This document shows positions 1 through 8,452 of a stretch of DNA of 64,000 nt, piece by piece. Each line of letters starts with the position of its first letter. The stretch's first letter is position 1. Origin of the DNA: Streptomyces sp. QL37 (GTDB lineage: Bacteria > Actinomycetota > Actinomycetes > Streptomycetales > Streptomycetaceae); contig NZ_PTJS01000001.1 in assembly GCF_002941025.1 (NCBI RefSeq), positions 3,286,001 to 3,350,000 of the forward strand. Direction: 5' to 3'. The position numbers and the translations under genes are program-made. The notes under the pieces were generated by a model, which had not been told where the DNA came from, ran no database searches, and saw only the letters and a list, made by a program, of their open reading frames with translations.

Positions 1-788
1 GCGGCACCGGCCAGCGCCGGGACCAGGGAGGCCCAGCGCAGATCCTGCCCCGCGTACTGGAGCAGCCCGGCGCCGGCCGAGATCCCGAGCGCGAGCCGGA
101 TGCGGCGCCGGTCGAAGGGCTCCGCCGCGGCCTCCGCGTCCGCGGCCCCTCCCGCCATCCGCCGGATCGCGGGGAGCGCGAGGCCCAGCGGCAGGAGGAT
201 GAGGACCGGGATGCCGACGAAGACCCAGCGCCACCCGAGGTGCTCGGTCACGGTCCCCGAGGCCAGCGGGCCGACGACGGACGGGACGATCCAGGCCGCC
301 GAGAAGCCGGCCATGATGCCCGGCCGGATCCGCTCCGGGTAGGCCCGCCCGATGACGACGTACAGCGCCACGATGACGAGCCCGCCACCGACGCCCTGGA
401 CGGCCCGCCCCAGGATGAACGTCCACATGTTCGCAGCGGTCCCGGACAGCAGCAGCCCCGCCCCGAAGGCCCCGATCCCGGTGGCGAGCGGGGCGAGGGG
501 CCCGCGCCGGTCGGCCCACTGCCCGGAGAGCACCATGGCGAAGAGGCTGGTGGTGAAGTACGCGGAGAAGGCGAACGCGTAGAGCGGGATGCCGTGCAGC
601 TCACGGGCCGCGACCGGCATCGCCGTACCCACGGCTGTCGCCTCGAAGGCGATGAGCAGGACGACGGAGACGATGCCGATGCTGAGTGCCCGGTAGGTCC
701 GCCCGAGGACGCCTTCCGCCGGCTCGGCGACGGAGGTCTCGACTATGGCGGCGGTGACCTCGGCGTCACTGGGTTCCAGGGCAGTCAT
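1..788 (-). CDS. MFS transporter, DHA2/EmrB-like (C-terminus cut by window edge)
   Basis: Proton-driven multidrug or metabolite exporter of the major facilitator superfamily, acting in the cytoplasmic membrane. About 262 N-terminal residues are present; the reading frame stays open to base 1, so the C-terminal half is missing. A cytosolic N-terminus of roughly 40 residues is followed by hydrophobic helices. The loop after TM2 reads SGQWADRRGPL, a motif-A variant, and LGRAVQGVGGG resembles the motif of TM4 in drug:H+ antiporters. The ATG start (MTALEPSDAEV) is the first Met of the open frame. The substrate cannot be inferred from this part. It points away from the tRNA gene next to it and has no visible operon partner. 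Confidence 0.85.
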   Translation of the reverse strand, partial: MTALEPSDAEVTAAIVETSVAEPAEGVLGRTYRALSIGIVSVVLLIAFEATAVGTAMPVAARELHGIPLYAFAFSAYFTTSLFAMVLSGQWADRRGPLAPLATGIGAFGAGLLLSGTAANMWTFILGRAVQGVGGGLVIVALYVVIGRAYPERIRPGIMAGFSAAWIVPSVVGPLASGTVTEHLGWRWVFVGIPVLILLPLGLALPAIRRMAGGAADAEAAAEPFDRRRIRLALGISAGAGLLQYAGQDLRWASLVPALAGA

Positions 789-974
789 GAGCCCCAGAGT
801 AAGGGCCACCACCCCCGGTGACCCCTGTCGGTGGGCGGAATCCAGCTGGTCCCTTGGCCGTAGGACCGTGGGCTGTTTCATGAACGCGGTATGGCAGTCA
901 CGTTGCGGCCCGCCCGCATCCCTTGGCCCGGCCCCGGCGGGCCCGTACGGTCGACAGCAGATCAAGAAACGCAC

Positions 975-1049
975 GGCCGTGTGCCCGAGAGGTTCAGGGG
1001 CTCGACTGCAACTCGAGTTACACCGGTTCGAATCCGGTCACGGCCTCCA
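975..1049 (+). tRNA. tRNA-Cys (anticodon GCA)
   Basis: A complete cloverleaf is visible. The acceptor stem GGCCGTG/CACGGCC is a perfect 7 bp. The D stem is CCC/GGG. The anticodon stem CTCGA/TCGAG encloses the loop CTGCAAC, giving anticodon GCA. The T arm is ACCGG-TTCGAAT-CCGGT. The discriminator base is U73, the main identity element for cysteinyl-tRNA synthetase, and CCA is encoded. Confidence 0.95.
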
Positions 1050-1059
1050 GCAGACGACA

Positions 1060-1090
1060 ACGGCCGCCCCCATGGCGTGGGGGCGGCCGT
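1060..1090 (+). terminator. Hairpin terminator after tRNA-Cys
   Basis: A perfect 12-bp stem (ACGGCCGCCCCC with its complement) closes a 7-nt loop (ATGGCGT) ten bases after the tRNA CCA end. There is no strong T-tract, which is common in Streptomyces terminators. Confidence 0.75.
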
Positions 1091-1160
1091 TCCTGCGCGC
1101 GTCGGCGGCTACGCGGGGCCCGCGGGGGCTGCGCTTCGCGCTCCGGCCCGCTGGGCGTGG

Positions 1161-1706
1161 TCACACGCATTTCAGCTCACGCTGTGTGAAGGCGGCGAAA
1201 TTCTTGAGCAGCGTCGGCAGGACGCTACGAACCTCCTGCTCGTCATTCTCCGAGCGGAAGGTGGTCAGACGCAGCTCGATGTACGAACCAGGAGCAGCGG
1301 GGCCCTTCGAGGGCTGGCAGACAATATATGCGGCTGCCCCGTTTCCCCATACAAGGCCCTTCTTCCCCACGTCGACCGAATCGGGGTCCGACCCTACGAT
1401 GGACTTCCAATCGATCCACTTCTCATAGCTCCGGCGGATAGCCATCGCCTGGAATGACGGACGATCATCGATGTCGACGTTGCAGGTCGGCATATCCAGG
1501 TTCTTGCCCAGCACGAATGCGCGCGTGCGCAGCGCGGCCTTGTCACCTGTCGGCAACAACGGGGCTACGTCTTCGGCGGCGAAGACGTCCCAGCAGAGCC
1601 GGTCGGGGAGTTCCGGAACGGCCTCGGGTTCTCCGGAGCATCCGGCCAGGAGCGAGGCCAGGATCACGGAAGTCGCTGATGCGACAGCCTTCCTGAGTTG
1701 CCACAC
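1161..1706 (-). CDS. Secreted lipoprotein, paralogue of the next gene upstream
   Basis: 181 residues from a GTG start. A short charged N-terminus and hydrophobic stretch end in the lipobox LLAGC (Cys about residue 23), so the mature protein should be lipid-anchored outside the membrane. The mature part contains conserved pieces LPDRLCWDVFA, APLLPTG, YIVCQPSKG and a C-terminal ELKC. All are shared with the lipoprotein encoded immediately upstream, so the two are tandem duplicates. Paired Cys residues suggest disulphides. Function is unknown; it resembles the small Streptomyces lipoproteins found beside WXG100-like proteins (DUF3558-like is possible). It is the last gene of the 4604-to-1161 operon. 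Base composition is visibly less GC-rich than in the rest of the window. Confidence 0.75.
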   Translation of the reverse strand: MWQLRKAVASATSVILASLLAGCSGEPEAVPELPDRLCWDVFAAEDVAPLLPTGDKAALRTRAFVLGKNLDMPTCNVDIDDRPSFQAMAIRRSYEKWIDWKSIVGSDPDSVDVGKKGLVWGNGAAAYIVCQPSKGPAAPGSYIELRLTTFRSENDEQEVRSVLPTLLKNFAAFTQRELKCV

Positions 1707-1746
1707 GGCTACTCCCCCTGGGCAAAGCCCACACCGAACACACTGT

Positions 1747-2304
1747 TCAGCCGCACTTCAATTCCTTCTGCGCGAAGGCGACGAACTGCTCCAGCAAGGT
1801 GCGAAGAATACGACGGTTCTTTGCCGCCTGGGTACCCTTGCTCGGCTGGTCATAGGCATAGAGACTCAGCTCGATGTATCTACCCGGAGTATTAGGCCCC
1901 TTCGAGGGCTCGCAAACAATGTACGAGGCGGCCCCCTTGTACCAGAGAATTCCCTCCTCTCCGACGTCGATGGACTCCGGATTCGATTTCTCCCAAGAGG
2001 TCCAGTCGATATCACTCTCGAAGTCGAAGCGGTGACCACCGGCCTGAAATTTCACTGCACCGTCAATTTGCAGCGAACACAGCGAGCTTGAGTCCGGGTA
2101 GAACGCATGGTGACTATCAGCAATGAACTTCGCCTCCTTGCCTGAAGGCAGAAGCGGCGATACATCCTCCGAGGCGAAGGCATCCCAGCACATTCGCTCG
2201 GGCAGATCCGGGACCGCCTGAGCCTCCTCGGAGCACCCGGCGAGAAGTGCAATCAGCGATGCCGACACCGACGCCACCGCCAACGCCTTGGTAAACTTCC
2301 GCAC
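1747..2304 (-). CDS. Secreted lipoprotein
   Basis: 185 residues, GTG start two bases after the stop of the large helical protein gene, so translation is probably coupled. The signal peptide MRKFTKALAVASVSASLIAL leads into the lipobox LLAGC. The mature region has LPERMCWDAFA, SPLLPSG, YIVCEPSKGP and a terminal ELKCG, all aligning with the lipoprotein downstream. It probably sits on the outer face of the membrane and may work with the large protein encoded before it. No enzymatic motif is visible. The gene uses more A and T at third positions than its neighbours, which may point to different ancestry. Confidence 0.75.
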   Translation of the reverse strand: MRKFTKALAVASVSASLIALLAGCSEEAQAVPDLPERMCWDAFASEDVSPLLPSGKEAKFIADSHHAFYPDSSSLCSLQIDGAVKFQAGGHRFDFESDIDWTSWEKSNPESIDVGEEGILWYKGAASYIVCEPSKGPNTPGRYIELSLYAYDQPSKGTQAAKNRRILRTLLEQFVAFAQKELKCG

Positions 2305-2306
2305 GC

Positions 2307-4604
2307 CTACTTCCCCTTCGGATGAGAGCTATCGATCATGCCGCGCCCGATGGAGTGCGCTGCCGCCGCCTCCGTTGAAGCCGACCCCTTGTAGTCTTCG
2401 TACTGCCCGGGAGTAAGGCCCGCCGCCCTACCGGCCGTCTCGACGGCAGCAACGGCAGCGTTCTTCGTGGCCCCTTCTGCCTGCTCGTAGCCCTCTAGCG
2501 ACTCCTGGCGGCCCTCATCCGAAGAATCCTCCTTCGCGCGGTCCAGGGCAGATTCCGCAATGTCTTCCTGCATCCACTCCACCACATCACCCCCAACTGG
2601 GAGCAACTCGACGTATTTTGCCCCGACCGCCGAGATTACGCGGTTGGCCCACTTGGCATTATCCTCGGTTGATTTGTTGTATTCCTCATCCGTGTGGGCA
2701 TGCAATTCATGCGTCGCATAGGCTCTCGCCTCGGTCATTATTCCCGCGATTTCACCTCCGGGATGAACAGCGTTACGCACCGCTTCTCCCATGTCCACAT
2801 GCTTCTCGGGGTGTGTGAACACATCACTCACGAGCGCCGTGGTGTACGCCTGCTGTGCGTTGGTGATCGCACCGTATGCCTGCGGATCCTGGGCCACCGC
2901 ACTGAGGAACCCAGCCATCTGCGCCTTCTCGAATTCCGCCGCATGCCCGAACGGCTTGATCTGGCCGGCACCGTTCTCTGCCGTGGCCTGCAAATCCGGC
3001 ATGTACTCGGCGGCCATGTTCCCGAACTGCTGGGAGAGCCCGTTGAGCGGGCCCGGTGGGTCGCCGGGCTTGGCGGCCACGAGCTCGGGCTCCGTACCGA
3101 TCTTCTCCACGACCTGCTCCATCACTTGGGCCATGGCCTTGCTGTGAGAGACCGGTGGTGCGTCGTCGTCACCTGGAACGCGGCCGGTGACCGCCGCTTC
3201 CAGGGCGTTACCCATGGCGGTCTGACCGGGGGTGGACTCCCCGTCGACCACAGCGTCGTACCAGTCGGCCATCGGCTTCTTGTCGAGCATGTAGTCGACC
3301 ACGCCCTGCGCGTCCTTGCCCTTGATCTCGGCGTCCGACAGCGTGACGATGCCGTCCTTGTTGGTGTCCTCCCGGATTCCCTCGTTGAAGAACTCCGTGG
3401 ACGCAGCAGGGTTGTTGCTCATCGCTTCCATGAGGCCGGTCATCGGGTTGAAGCCCTTGCCGCCGGTCTCGTCGAGGTTGATGGCCATCTTCAGGTCGTG
3501 CGGCAGGTTCTGGGCCCAGATTTCCGGGTTCTTCTTGTCCAGCGCCACCATGTCGCGGCCCACCGTGGTGAGGAAGTCCTTGTCGTACGTCCCCTCCCGG
3601 AGGAGCGCGCCGAGCGCCTGGTAGCCGTAGACCTTGGTACCGATGCCGGTGACCGCTGACACGTCCATCTCCTCCCGGCCGGCCTTCAGGAGTTGTGTGG
3701 TCCAGGTGGCATCCAGATGGTTCGGGGTCGAGGTCTGGGTGGCGAGACCCAGCATCGCCCCCATGTCGCTCTGCATGTTGCGGACCACGGCGGCCCGGTC
3801 CTGGCCGGCGGGGCCCAGCGACGTCGCGTCCAGCGACAGCTTCGTGTACGCCTCGAGAGTCCCCTCCGCGCCGAGTCTGCGGTAGAAGGCGGTGGCGAAC
3901 TCGGGATCGTCGCGGTTGTCGTCGATGATGTCTTCGAGTGCCTTGAGCGCCTTCACATTGCGGGCGGTGCCGCCCTCGCCCGTGACTGTCTTCATCAGGG
4001 CGGCGGCGCGGTCCACCTGTTCGGCGTCAAGGCTGGAGAACTTGGGCGCACTGAAGTCCTTGGCTTCCCGCACATTGGCCAGAAGGGCCCGCTTCAGCGA
4101 TTCGTCGGCGTCGGAGCAGTCCTCGACGAGCCGGTCGATCCGCTTCTGCCAAGCAGCCACGGCGGTTTCCTGCTTGTGCAGAGCCTCGGGATAGCCGGGC
4201 TCGTGGCGCGCGCCGACATCGTCCTTCAGGTCGTGCCGGGGCGTCACCTTCCCCGCGGCGCTGATCAGGATTCCAGCCTTCCCCGCTTCCTCGTCCCTGA
4301 TCCTGACGAGCTCATCCCGGGCGATCTTGAAGGACGTATGGGCGTCCGCGAGCAGCAGCTTGATGCCCTTGGCCTCGGCCGCCGCATCCTCGAGCTCCTT
4401 GGCCGTCTTGGATATGAAGGGCTTGGTGACAGCCGCGTTCACGCCGTCCCAGTCGGCCTTGTCTGCCTTCGCCTTCATACCGTTACGGGCGTCGTCGGCC
4501 AGTATCTCCAGCTTGGTGACCATCTCCGCCCAGTCATCAGCGGCAGCCTTCAACTTGCCCACAGGTGCATCGACAACGTCCGCGTACGTCAGTCCCGACT
4601 TCAC
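2307..4604 (-). CDS. Large helical protein with WXG100-like N-terminus (DUF6571-like)
   Basis: 765 residues, GTG start. The first ~110 residues (YADVVDAPVGKLKAAADDW, then ADKADWDGVNAAVTKPF) form long amphipathic helices like WXG100/ESX substrates, with DW in place of WXG. The rest is helical, Ala- and Asp-rich, with no signal peptide or clear catalytic motif. Residues ~410-425 read DTNKDGIVTLSD, which fits an EF-hand calcium loop. It is paralogous to the 783-aa protein at 8453-10804, sharing SKxFxAPKFS-type, YGYQ-LGALLR and NPMTGLMEA segments. I believe this is the Streptomyces family DUF6571, but recall is not firm. The first of three co-directional genes, followed by two lipoproteins; a secreted or surface complex is inferred. 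Confidence 0.7.
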   Translation of the reverse strand: MKSGLTYADVVDAPVGKLKAAADDWAEMVTKLEILADDARNGMKAKADKADWDGVNAAVTKPFISKTAKELEDAAAEAKGIKLLLADAHTSFKIARDELVRIRDEEAGKAGILISAAGKVTPRHDLKDDVGARHEPGYPEALHKQETAVAAWQKRIDRLVEDCSDADESLKRALLANVREAKDFSAPKFSSLDAEQVDRAAALMKTVTGEGGTARNVKALKALEDIIDDNRDDPEFATAFYRRLGAEGTLEAYTKLSLDATSLGPAGQDRAAVVRNMQSDMGAMLGLATQTSTPNHLDATWTTQLLKAGREEMDVSAVTGIGTKVYGYQALGALLREGTYDKDFLTTVGRDMVALDKKNPEIWAQNLPHDLKMAINLDETGGKGFNPMTGLMEAMSNNPAASTEFFNEGIREDTNKDGIVTLSDAEIKGKDAQGVVDYMLDKKPMADWYDAVVDGESTPGQTAMGNALEAAVTGRVPGDDDAPPVSHSKAMAQVMEQVVEKIGTEPELVAAKPGDPPGPLNGLSQQFGNMAAEYMPDLQATAENGAGQIKPFGHAAEFEKAQMAGFLSAVAQDPQAYGAITNAQQAYTTALVSDVFTHPEKHVDMGEAVRNAVHPGGEIAGIMTEARAYATHELHAHTDEEYNKSTEDNAKWANRVISAVGAKYVELLPVGGDVVEWMQEDIAESALDRAKEDSSDEGRQESLEGYEQAEGATKNAAVAAVETAGRAAGLTPGQYEDYKGSASTEAAAAHSIGRGMIDSSHPKGK

Positions 4605-4806
4605 TTCTGCACTCCCCCGACCACCACTCCCACGACTGTCACCAGCCTCTCACTCCCTGTGGTCGCACTGGCTCCCGGGCTGCCCAGTTGGCGGAAACTC
4701 AACTGGTACAGGGTCGGAAAAGCCCGGCCATCCCTGCATGCGGACCTCACCGCCGCCGGTACGGCGTTGCGGATGTCCGGCGCGACCAGGACTGGCGGGC
4801 GGTCGG

Positions 4807-5055
4807 TCAGCCCTTGCCCGCACCCGCCACGAATGCGGTCCAGGCGGCGGGGGTGACGGTGAAGGTGGGGCCGTCGGTGACCTTGGAGTCGCGGACGTGG
4901 ACGGTGTGGGGGCAGGTGGCCACCTCGACGCAGGCCTCGCCCTCGTTGCCGCTGTAGCTGGACTTGTGCCAGTCGTAGGCGACTTCGAGGCAGGCCTCGC
5001 CCTCGTTGTTGCTGTAGCTGGACTTGAACCAGGAAAGTCCGGGCCCGTCGCTCAC
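4807..5055 (-). CDS. DUF397 protein with duplicated N-terminal motif
   Basis: 82 residues, GTG start overlapping the stop of the XRE regulator by four bases (GTGA), so the two are translationally coupled. DUF397 proteins accompany Scr1-type XRE regulators in Streptomyces and usually contain one W-x-KSSYS-x-NEG-ACLEVA unit, a VRDSK motif and an AAWxAFxAG tail. Here the first unit occurs twice in a row (WFKSSYSNNEGEACLEVA then WHKSSYSGNEGEACVEVA), followed by HVRDSK and AAWTAFVAG. The internal duplication explains the length above the usual ~60-70 residues. Likely role: antagonist or partner of the upstream DNA-binding protein. Confidence 0.85.
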   Translation of the reverse strand: MSDGPGLSWFKSSYSNNEGEACLEVAYDWHKSSYSGNEGEACVEVATCPHTVHVRDSKVTDGPTFTVTPAAWTAFVAGAGKG

Positions 5056-5873
5056 AGTTGCCTCACCTTCGTCTCGATGACCTCCACGGACTTCCAGGGG
5101 TTGAGCGCCTGAGCCCGCAGGATGCCGAAGAGGTCGAACATGTCGCCCACCTGCTCCGGCTTCGAAAGCAACCTACCTCCGCCCTGCCCCTCCGCGAACA
5201 GCAGTGTGCGGCCCTCCACCGTGGACATCAGCTGCATCGGCCCGTTCAACCCCGCATGCGTGTGCTGGGCCGACGGCATCACCTGCACCGTCAGGTGGTT
5301 GAGCCGCTCCACGCAGTCGAGCACGTGCCGCAGTTGCTCCTTCAGCACCTCGGGCCCGCCGAGCGTCCGATCCAGGACCGACTCCTCGATGACGTACCCG
5401 ATGCGCGGCGGCGGCGTGCGCGACAGCACCGTCTGCCGCTCCAGCCTCGCTCCGACGTGCCGGGCGATCTCGTCCTCCGTGTAGGCCGGTACGCGCGACC
5501 GGTACAGCGCGTGCACGTACGCCTCCGTCTGGAGCAGGCCCGGGATCAGCATCGTCTCGTACGCGCTGATCACCCGCGCGTTCCGCTCCAGCTTCGCCCA
5601 GTCCAGGAACTTCGGCGGGTACTTCTCCTCGTCCACCAGTTCGCAGCACGCCTTCAGCGCCCCGCCCGCACCGAACACCCGGTCCGCGTCGATCAGCAGG
5701 TCGCGCGACGGAATACGCTCCGCCCGCTCCACCGCGCCCATCAGCGACTCCGAGATCAGCAGCTGCTCCGCCGCCTCCTTCTGTGTGAGACTCGCCCGCA
5801 CCCGGTGGATGCGGATCAGCTCCCCCACCAGCCGCCGCCCGCGCGTCGTCCCGCCACCCGTCCCCACAGCCAT
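5052..5873 (-). CDS. XRE-family regulator (Scr1 type)
   Basis: 273 residues from the ATG of MAVGTGGGTTR; the frame is open further upstream but that part lacks family similarity. Residues ~15-70 form the helix-turn-helix (LIRIHRVRASLTQKEAAEQL, then ESLMGAVERAERIPS). The remaining ~200 residues are the DUF5753/Scr1 ligand-like region, recognisable by AYETMLIPGLLQTEAYVHAL and the later IEESVLDR and LTVQVMPSAQHTHAG. Such regulators are cytoplasmic and controlled by the DUF397 partner encoded next. The gene is divergent from the small protein gene at 5940, so the short gap between them probably holds both promoters. Confidence 0.88.
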   Translation of the reverse strand: MAVGTGGGTTRGRRLVGELIRIHRVRASLTQKEAAEQLLISESLMGAVERAERIPSRDLLIDADRVFGAGGALKACCELVDEEKYPPKFLDWAKLERNARVISAYETMLIPGLLQTEAYVHALYRSRVPAYTEDEIARHVGARLERQTVLSRTPPPRIGYVIEESVLDRTLGGPEVLKEQLRHVLDCVERLNHLTVQVMPSAQHTHAGLNGPMQLMSTVEGRTLLFAEGQGGGRLLSKPEQVGDMFDLFGILRAQALNPWKSVEVIETKVRQL

Positions 5874-5939
5874 CACCGCCTTCCCCACATCGCGTGGATG
5901 TGGATCGCGTCCTGCTGGTAACGCTACGCAGTCACCACG

Positions 5940-6446
5940 ATGCTCATAGCCATGACGAGCAAGAAGCTCCCCGAATGGGTACCCGCATCGGGGCTCCAAC
6001 TCCGCCTCATCGGAGTCCACTTCGACGCGATCCGGCTGCGCGGCGTCCGAGGGGAGGCGGTGCTGCACCACCTCGCCGCCCTCACGGACGGCGATCCGGG
6101 GCCTGTCGTGCGGGAGATCGCCGGGGCGCGGTGGACGTACTTCCTGCTGGAACCCGGCGCGAGCCAGGATTTCGACTGGCCGCCCGGCGCGAAGTGCTTC
6201 GGCCCGGCGGCCCGCGACCAGTACGTGGGGATTCAGGCCGCCCACGGCAACACGTATCCGCTGAGCTGGCGGTGCGGGCCTCCGCAGGACGGGGACTTCG
6301 TGGACGCCGAGCTGCTGCACGGGCTGGTGATGGCCCAACTCGGCCCGGCGCGTGACTGCTCAGGGGGCGCGCATCAGGTTGCGGAGGCCTGCGACGAGGG
6401 CAGGGACGTCGCGTTCGGCCTCGGCGGGAGTTGCGCCTTCGACTGA
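5940..6446 (+). CDS. Conserved actinobacterial hypothetical protein
   Basis: 168 residues if the first ATG is used; the internal MTSKKLPEWV start four codons later is equally plausible because neither has a clear ribosome binding site. The body has the pattern GVHFDAIRL, GDPGPVVREIAGARWTYFLL and YPLSWRC that I recall from small Streptomyces proteins beside XRE regulators, some described as similar to the N-terminal part of bifunctional primase/polymerase. No catalytic residues can be assigned. The last ~30 residues run 87 bases into the convergent gene and look unlike the family, so the C-terminus may be a read-through extension. Confidence 0.6.
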   Translation: MLIAMTSKKLPEWVPASGLQLRLIGVHFDAIRLRGVRGEAVLHHLAALTDGDPGPVVREIAGARWTYFLLEPGASQDFDWPPGAKCFGPAARDQYVGIQAAHGNTYPLSWRCGPPQDGDFVDAELLHGLVMAQLGPARDCSGGAHQVAEACDEGRDVAFGLGGSCAFD

Positions 6447-7364
6447 CTGCGGGGGCTGGTGCGTGGTCGCGCAGGCGCGGCAGAGGCCGTCCGGGAGCGC
6501 TTCGGCCGGGCCGGGGCGCCCGCAGTCGGCGCACTCGACCAGGACCTCGCGTGCAGGACGAGAGGCAGGCGGGCCCGGGGCCGGCGCGGGCAGGTGGGGC
6601 GGCATCTTGTCGGTGAGGCGGCGGCGTACCAGGCCGATGGGCGATCCGATGCGCTCGGGAAGACCGGCGGTGAGCGCAGAGGTCAGGTAGTCGGCGCTGA
6701 CACCTCGCGCGAACCATGCGGCGGCGAGCGGTTCCAGCGCGGCGCAGTCGGCGGCGGAGAGCGCCAGGCGGGATTCTCTGCGGCCGAGTTCGGCGAGAGT
6801 GAGGTAGGCGGGGGAAGGGGCCGCGACAGCCGAGGAGGCGCCTGCGCCCGGCTCCTCCTGCGGCGCCGGGGACGGGTTGGGGCCGGGGCGCTCCGCAGTG
6901 CTCTGTCGGGGTACGACCGCCGGTTCGGCAGAGGGTGCGGGCGCCTGCTCCGGGCCGGTGGCAGCCTCACCTGCGAGCCTGGCGGTCCACCACTCGTTGT
7001 CGTGGGCGGTCCGGGACCAGTAGGTGAGCGTCACCCACCGGCACTGACCGGCCCCTTCCACCCGGCTGCGCACGCGGCGCAGATGCCCGGCCACGGCGAG
7101 GGCGCGCAGTGCGGTGCCGATGGCCATCTGGCCGTACAGGGGCAGGTCCTTGGCCAGCGACTTGATGTCCATTGCGGCACCGTCGGGGAGGTGGTCGACG
7201 TACCCGGCGACGTAGCGCTCCCGCTCGGGCAGCAGGGCGAAAGCACCGGCGCCGGAAGGGCCTTGGGCGGGGACGGTCTGCTTTCCGTATCCGGTGTGCG
7301 CCTTGCGGTACGGGCGCGAGGCTGCGGGAGCGGGCGGGGCGGAGCTAGGGTGCTGGGTAGCCAC
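6360..7364 (-). CDS. Winged-helix DNA-binding protein with C-terminal zinc ribbon
   Basis: 334 residues, GTG start. After a disordered Pro/Ala N-terminus, residues ~55-115 form a winged helix typical of Streptomyces MarR/GntR-like helix-turn-helix proteins (LPDGAAMDIKSLAKDLP, then MAIGTALRALAVAGHLRRV and a wing with CRWVTLTYW). A long Pro/Ala/Glu linker follows, then a second helical segment (LTLAELGRRESRLALSAADC). Near the end CADCGRPG...LCRAC is a four-Cys zinc ribbon. Probably a nucleoid- or conjugation-type transcription factor; the target is unknown. The 3-prime end overlaps the convergent gene at 5940-6446. Confidence 0.7.
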   Translation of the reverse strand: MATQHPSSAPPAPAASRPYRKAHTGYGKQTVPAQGPSGAGAFALLPERERYVAGYVDHLPDGAAMDIKSLAKDLPLYGQMAIGTALRALAVAGHLRRVRSRVEGAGQCRWVTLTYWSRTAHDNEWWTARLAGEAATGPEQAPAPSAEPAVVPRQSTAERPGPNPSPAPQEEPGAGASSAVAAPSPAYLTLAELGRRESRLALSAADCAALEPLAAAWFARGVSADYLTSALTAGLPERIGSPIGLVRRRLTDKMPPHLPAPAPGPPASRPAREVLVECADCGRPGPAEALPDGLCRACATTHQPPQSVEGATPAEAERDVPALVAGLRNLMRAP

Positions 7365-7744
7365 GAGATCGTCCTTCTGGGTGCTCGATCTTGGGTCAGA
7401 CCCCGGCCGGTGCTGCTAACACCGTGTCGGGGTCGTCTCGTTGTGGGCACCGTAAACAGCCGCGACTCTCCGCCGCAACTCGATCACTATTAGTCATACT
7501 TGCTGGCCGTGACGGGGAGGGGAGGGAGGGGAGGTTTCCCCAAAAGCCCTTACCTACCCCCCGGATGAACAACACCGCTCGAACCCCGGCCCTCGCGTCT
7601 CAGCCCTCGAAGCCCGAAGCTCAAGCGTCGGCCCGCCAGCATCCCTCGATCCCCCGAACGAGTGACAGCACCACACCCGAGGCTCGGACCCCGAGTCTCG
7701 GGGGCCGAGCGCCGGGGTCACCATTCGCCCTCGCGAGGCAGCGT
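7365..7744 (-). other. Intergenic region with terminator of the lipoprotein operon
   Basis: 380 bases without a convincing gene. Positions 7682-7710 can fold as GCTCGG-CCCCG around a short AGTCT loop with one A/G mismatch, a likely terminator for the minus-strand lipoprotein gene that ends at 7745. The left part should hold the promoter of the gene starting at 7364; around 7486-7500 it is unusually AT-rich (CACTATTAGTCATACT). Confidence 0.5.
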
Positions 7745-8446
7745 CTACTTCGGCGTGAGATCGGGGGTCTCGGGGAGCCCCGCGTTGTTCTCACATCCCA
7801 GCTCCTTCGCCACGGAGAGGGCTCCGGTGTGAAGGACCTCCAGATTGGCGTCACGGGTCTCGGGGGTGTCCGGGGCATCGCTCTCCCCCACCGTGAAGCT
7901 CCCGTAGATGCGCAGAGGCTCGGTCTCCGACCCCTTGAGCCGTGGGCTCACGCACTCGAGGTAGAGCGAGGCTCCGGTGGCCCTCGCCTCGGACCTCTTG
8001 CCCATCGTGTAGGAGACCGTGCCGGGGTCGGTCCTCGAGTCCTTCACGTCCTGCGGGGCGTACATGGAGAACTTGACCGCTGCTCCGTCTCCGGCTCCGC
8101 CGCCCCTGGGGCTGAGTTCACACAGGTCCGCCCCCGTGGCCCAGCTACGCCCGGACTCGTATCCGTCCGTCAGCGCTTCCGTAACGGCCTTCAGGCCCTG
8201 GTCGCTCCGATAGAAGAACTCCGAGTCAGCCGTGACCGCCTCGACCTTCTTCGCCAAGGACGCGTCGAACAGACCGCCGCAGACCTTGTCGGCCCCCACG
8301 AAGGTCTCCTCGGCGCCCTTGCCCGTCTCCGCGTCCGATCCGCAGGCCGCCAGGCCTGCCCCCGCAGCCACGACCAGGCCGACTGCGGCTGCCAGGCGCC
8401 CTGCCCGTGTCAGTCCCACGATCCTCATCACTCCACCGGTACCCAT
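7745..8446 (-). CDS. Secreted lipoprotein of the second WXG100-like module
   Basis: 233 residues from the first ATG; the internal MRIVGLTRAGR start six codons later has a better ribosome binding site (GGTGGAG) and is an alternative. A Lys/Arg-poor but clearly hydrophobic signal sequence ends at the lipobox LAAC, followed by GSDAETGKG. The mature domain includes VCGGLFDASLAKKVEAV, DLCELSPRG and YLECVSPRL; its Cys residues probably pair. Distantly like the lipoproteins at 1161-2304 (VCGGLFD resembles the LCWDVFA region). It follows the 783-aa helical protein by six bases, the same arrangement as in the left module, suggesting that lipoprotein and large protein act together at the cell surface. 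Confidence 0.75.
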   Translation of the reverse strand: MGTGGVMRIVGLTRAGRLAAAVGLVVAAGAGLAACGSDAETGKGAEETFVGADKVCGGLFDASLAKKVEAVTADSEFFYRSDQGLKAVTEALTDGYESGRSWATGADLCELSPRGGGAGDGAAVKFSMYAPQDVKDSRTDPGTVSYTMGKRSEARATGASLYLECVSPRLKGSETEPLRIYGSFTVGESDAPDTPETRDANLEVLHTGALSVAKELGCENNAGLPETPDLTPK

Positions 8447-8452
8447 GTCCCG

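Noticed and set aside
5052..6338. A 428-residue form of the XRE regulator
   Set aside because: The extra N-terminal part overlaps the divergent gene and lacks family similarity; the ATG at 5873 fits Scr1-type regulators.
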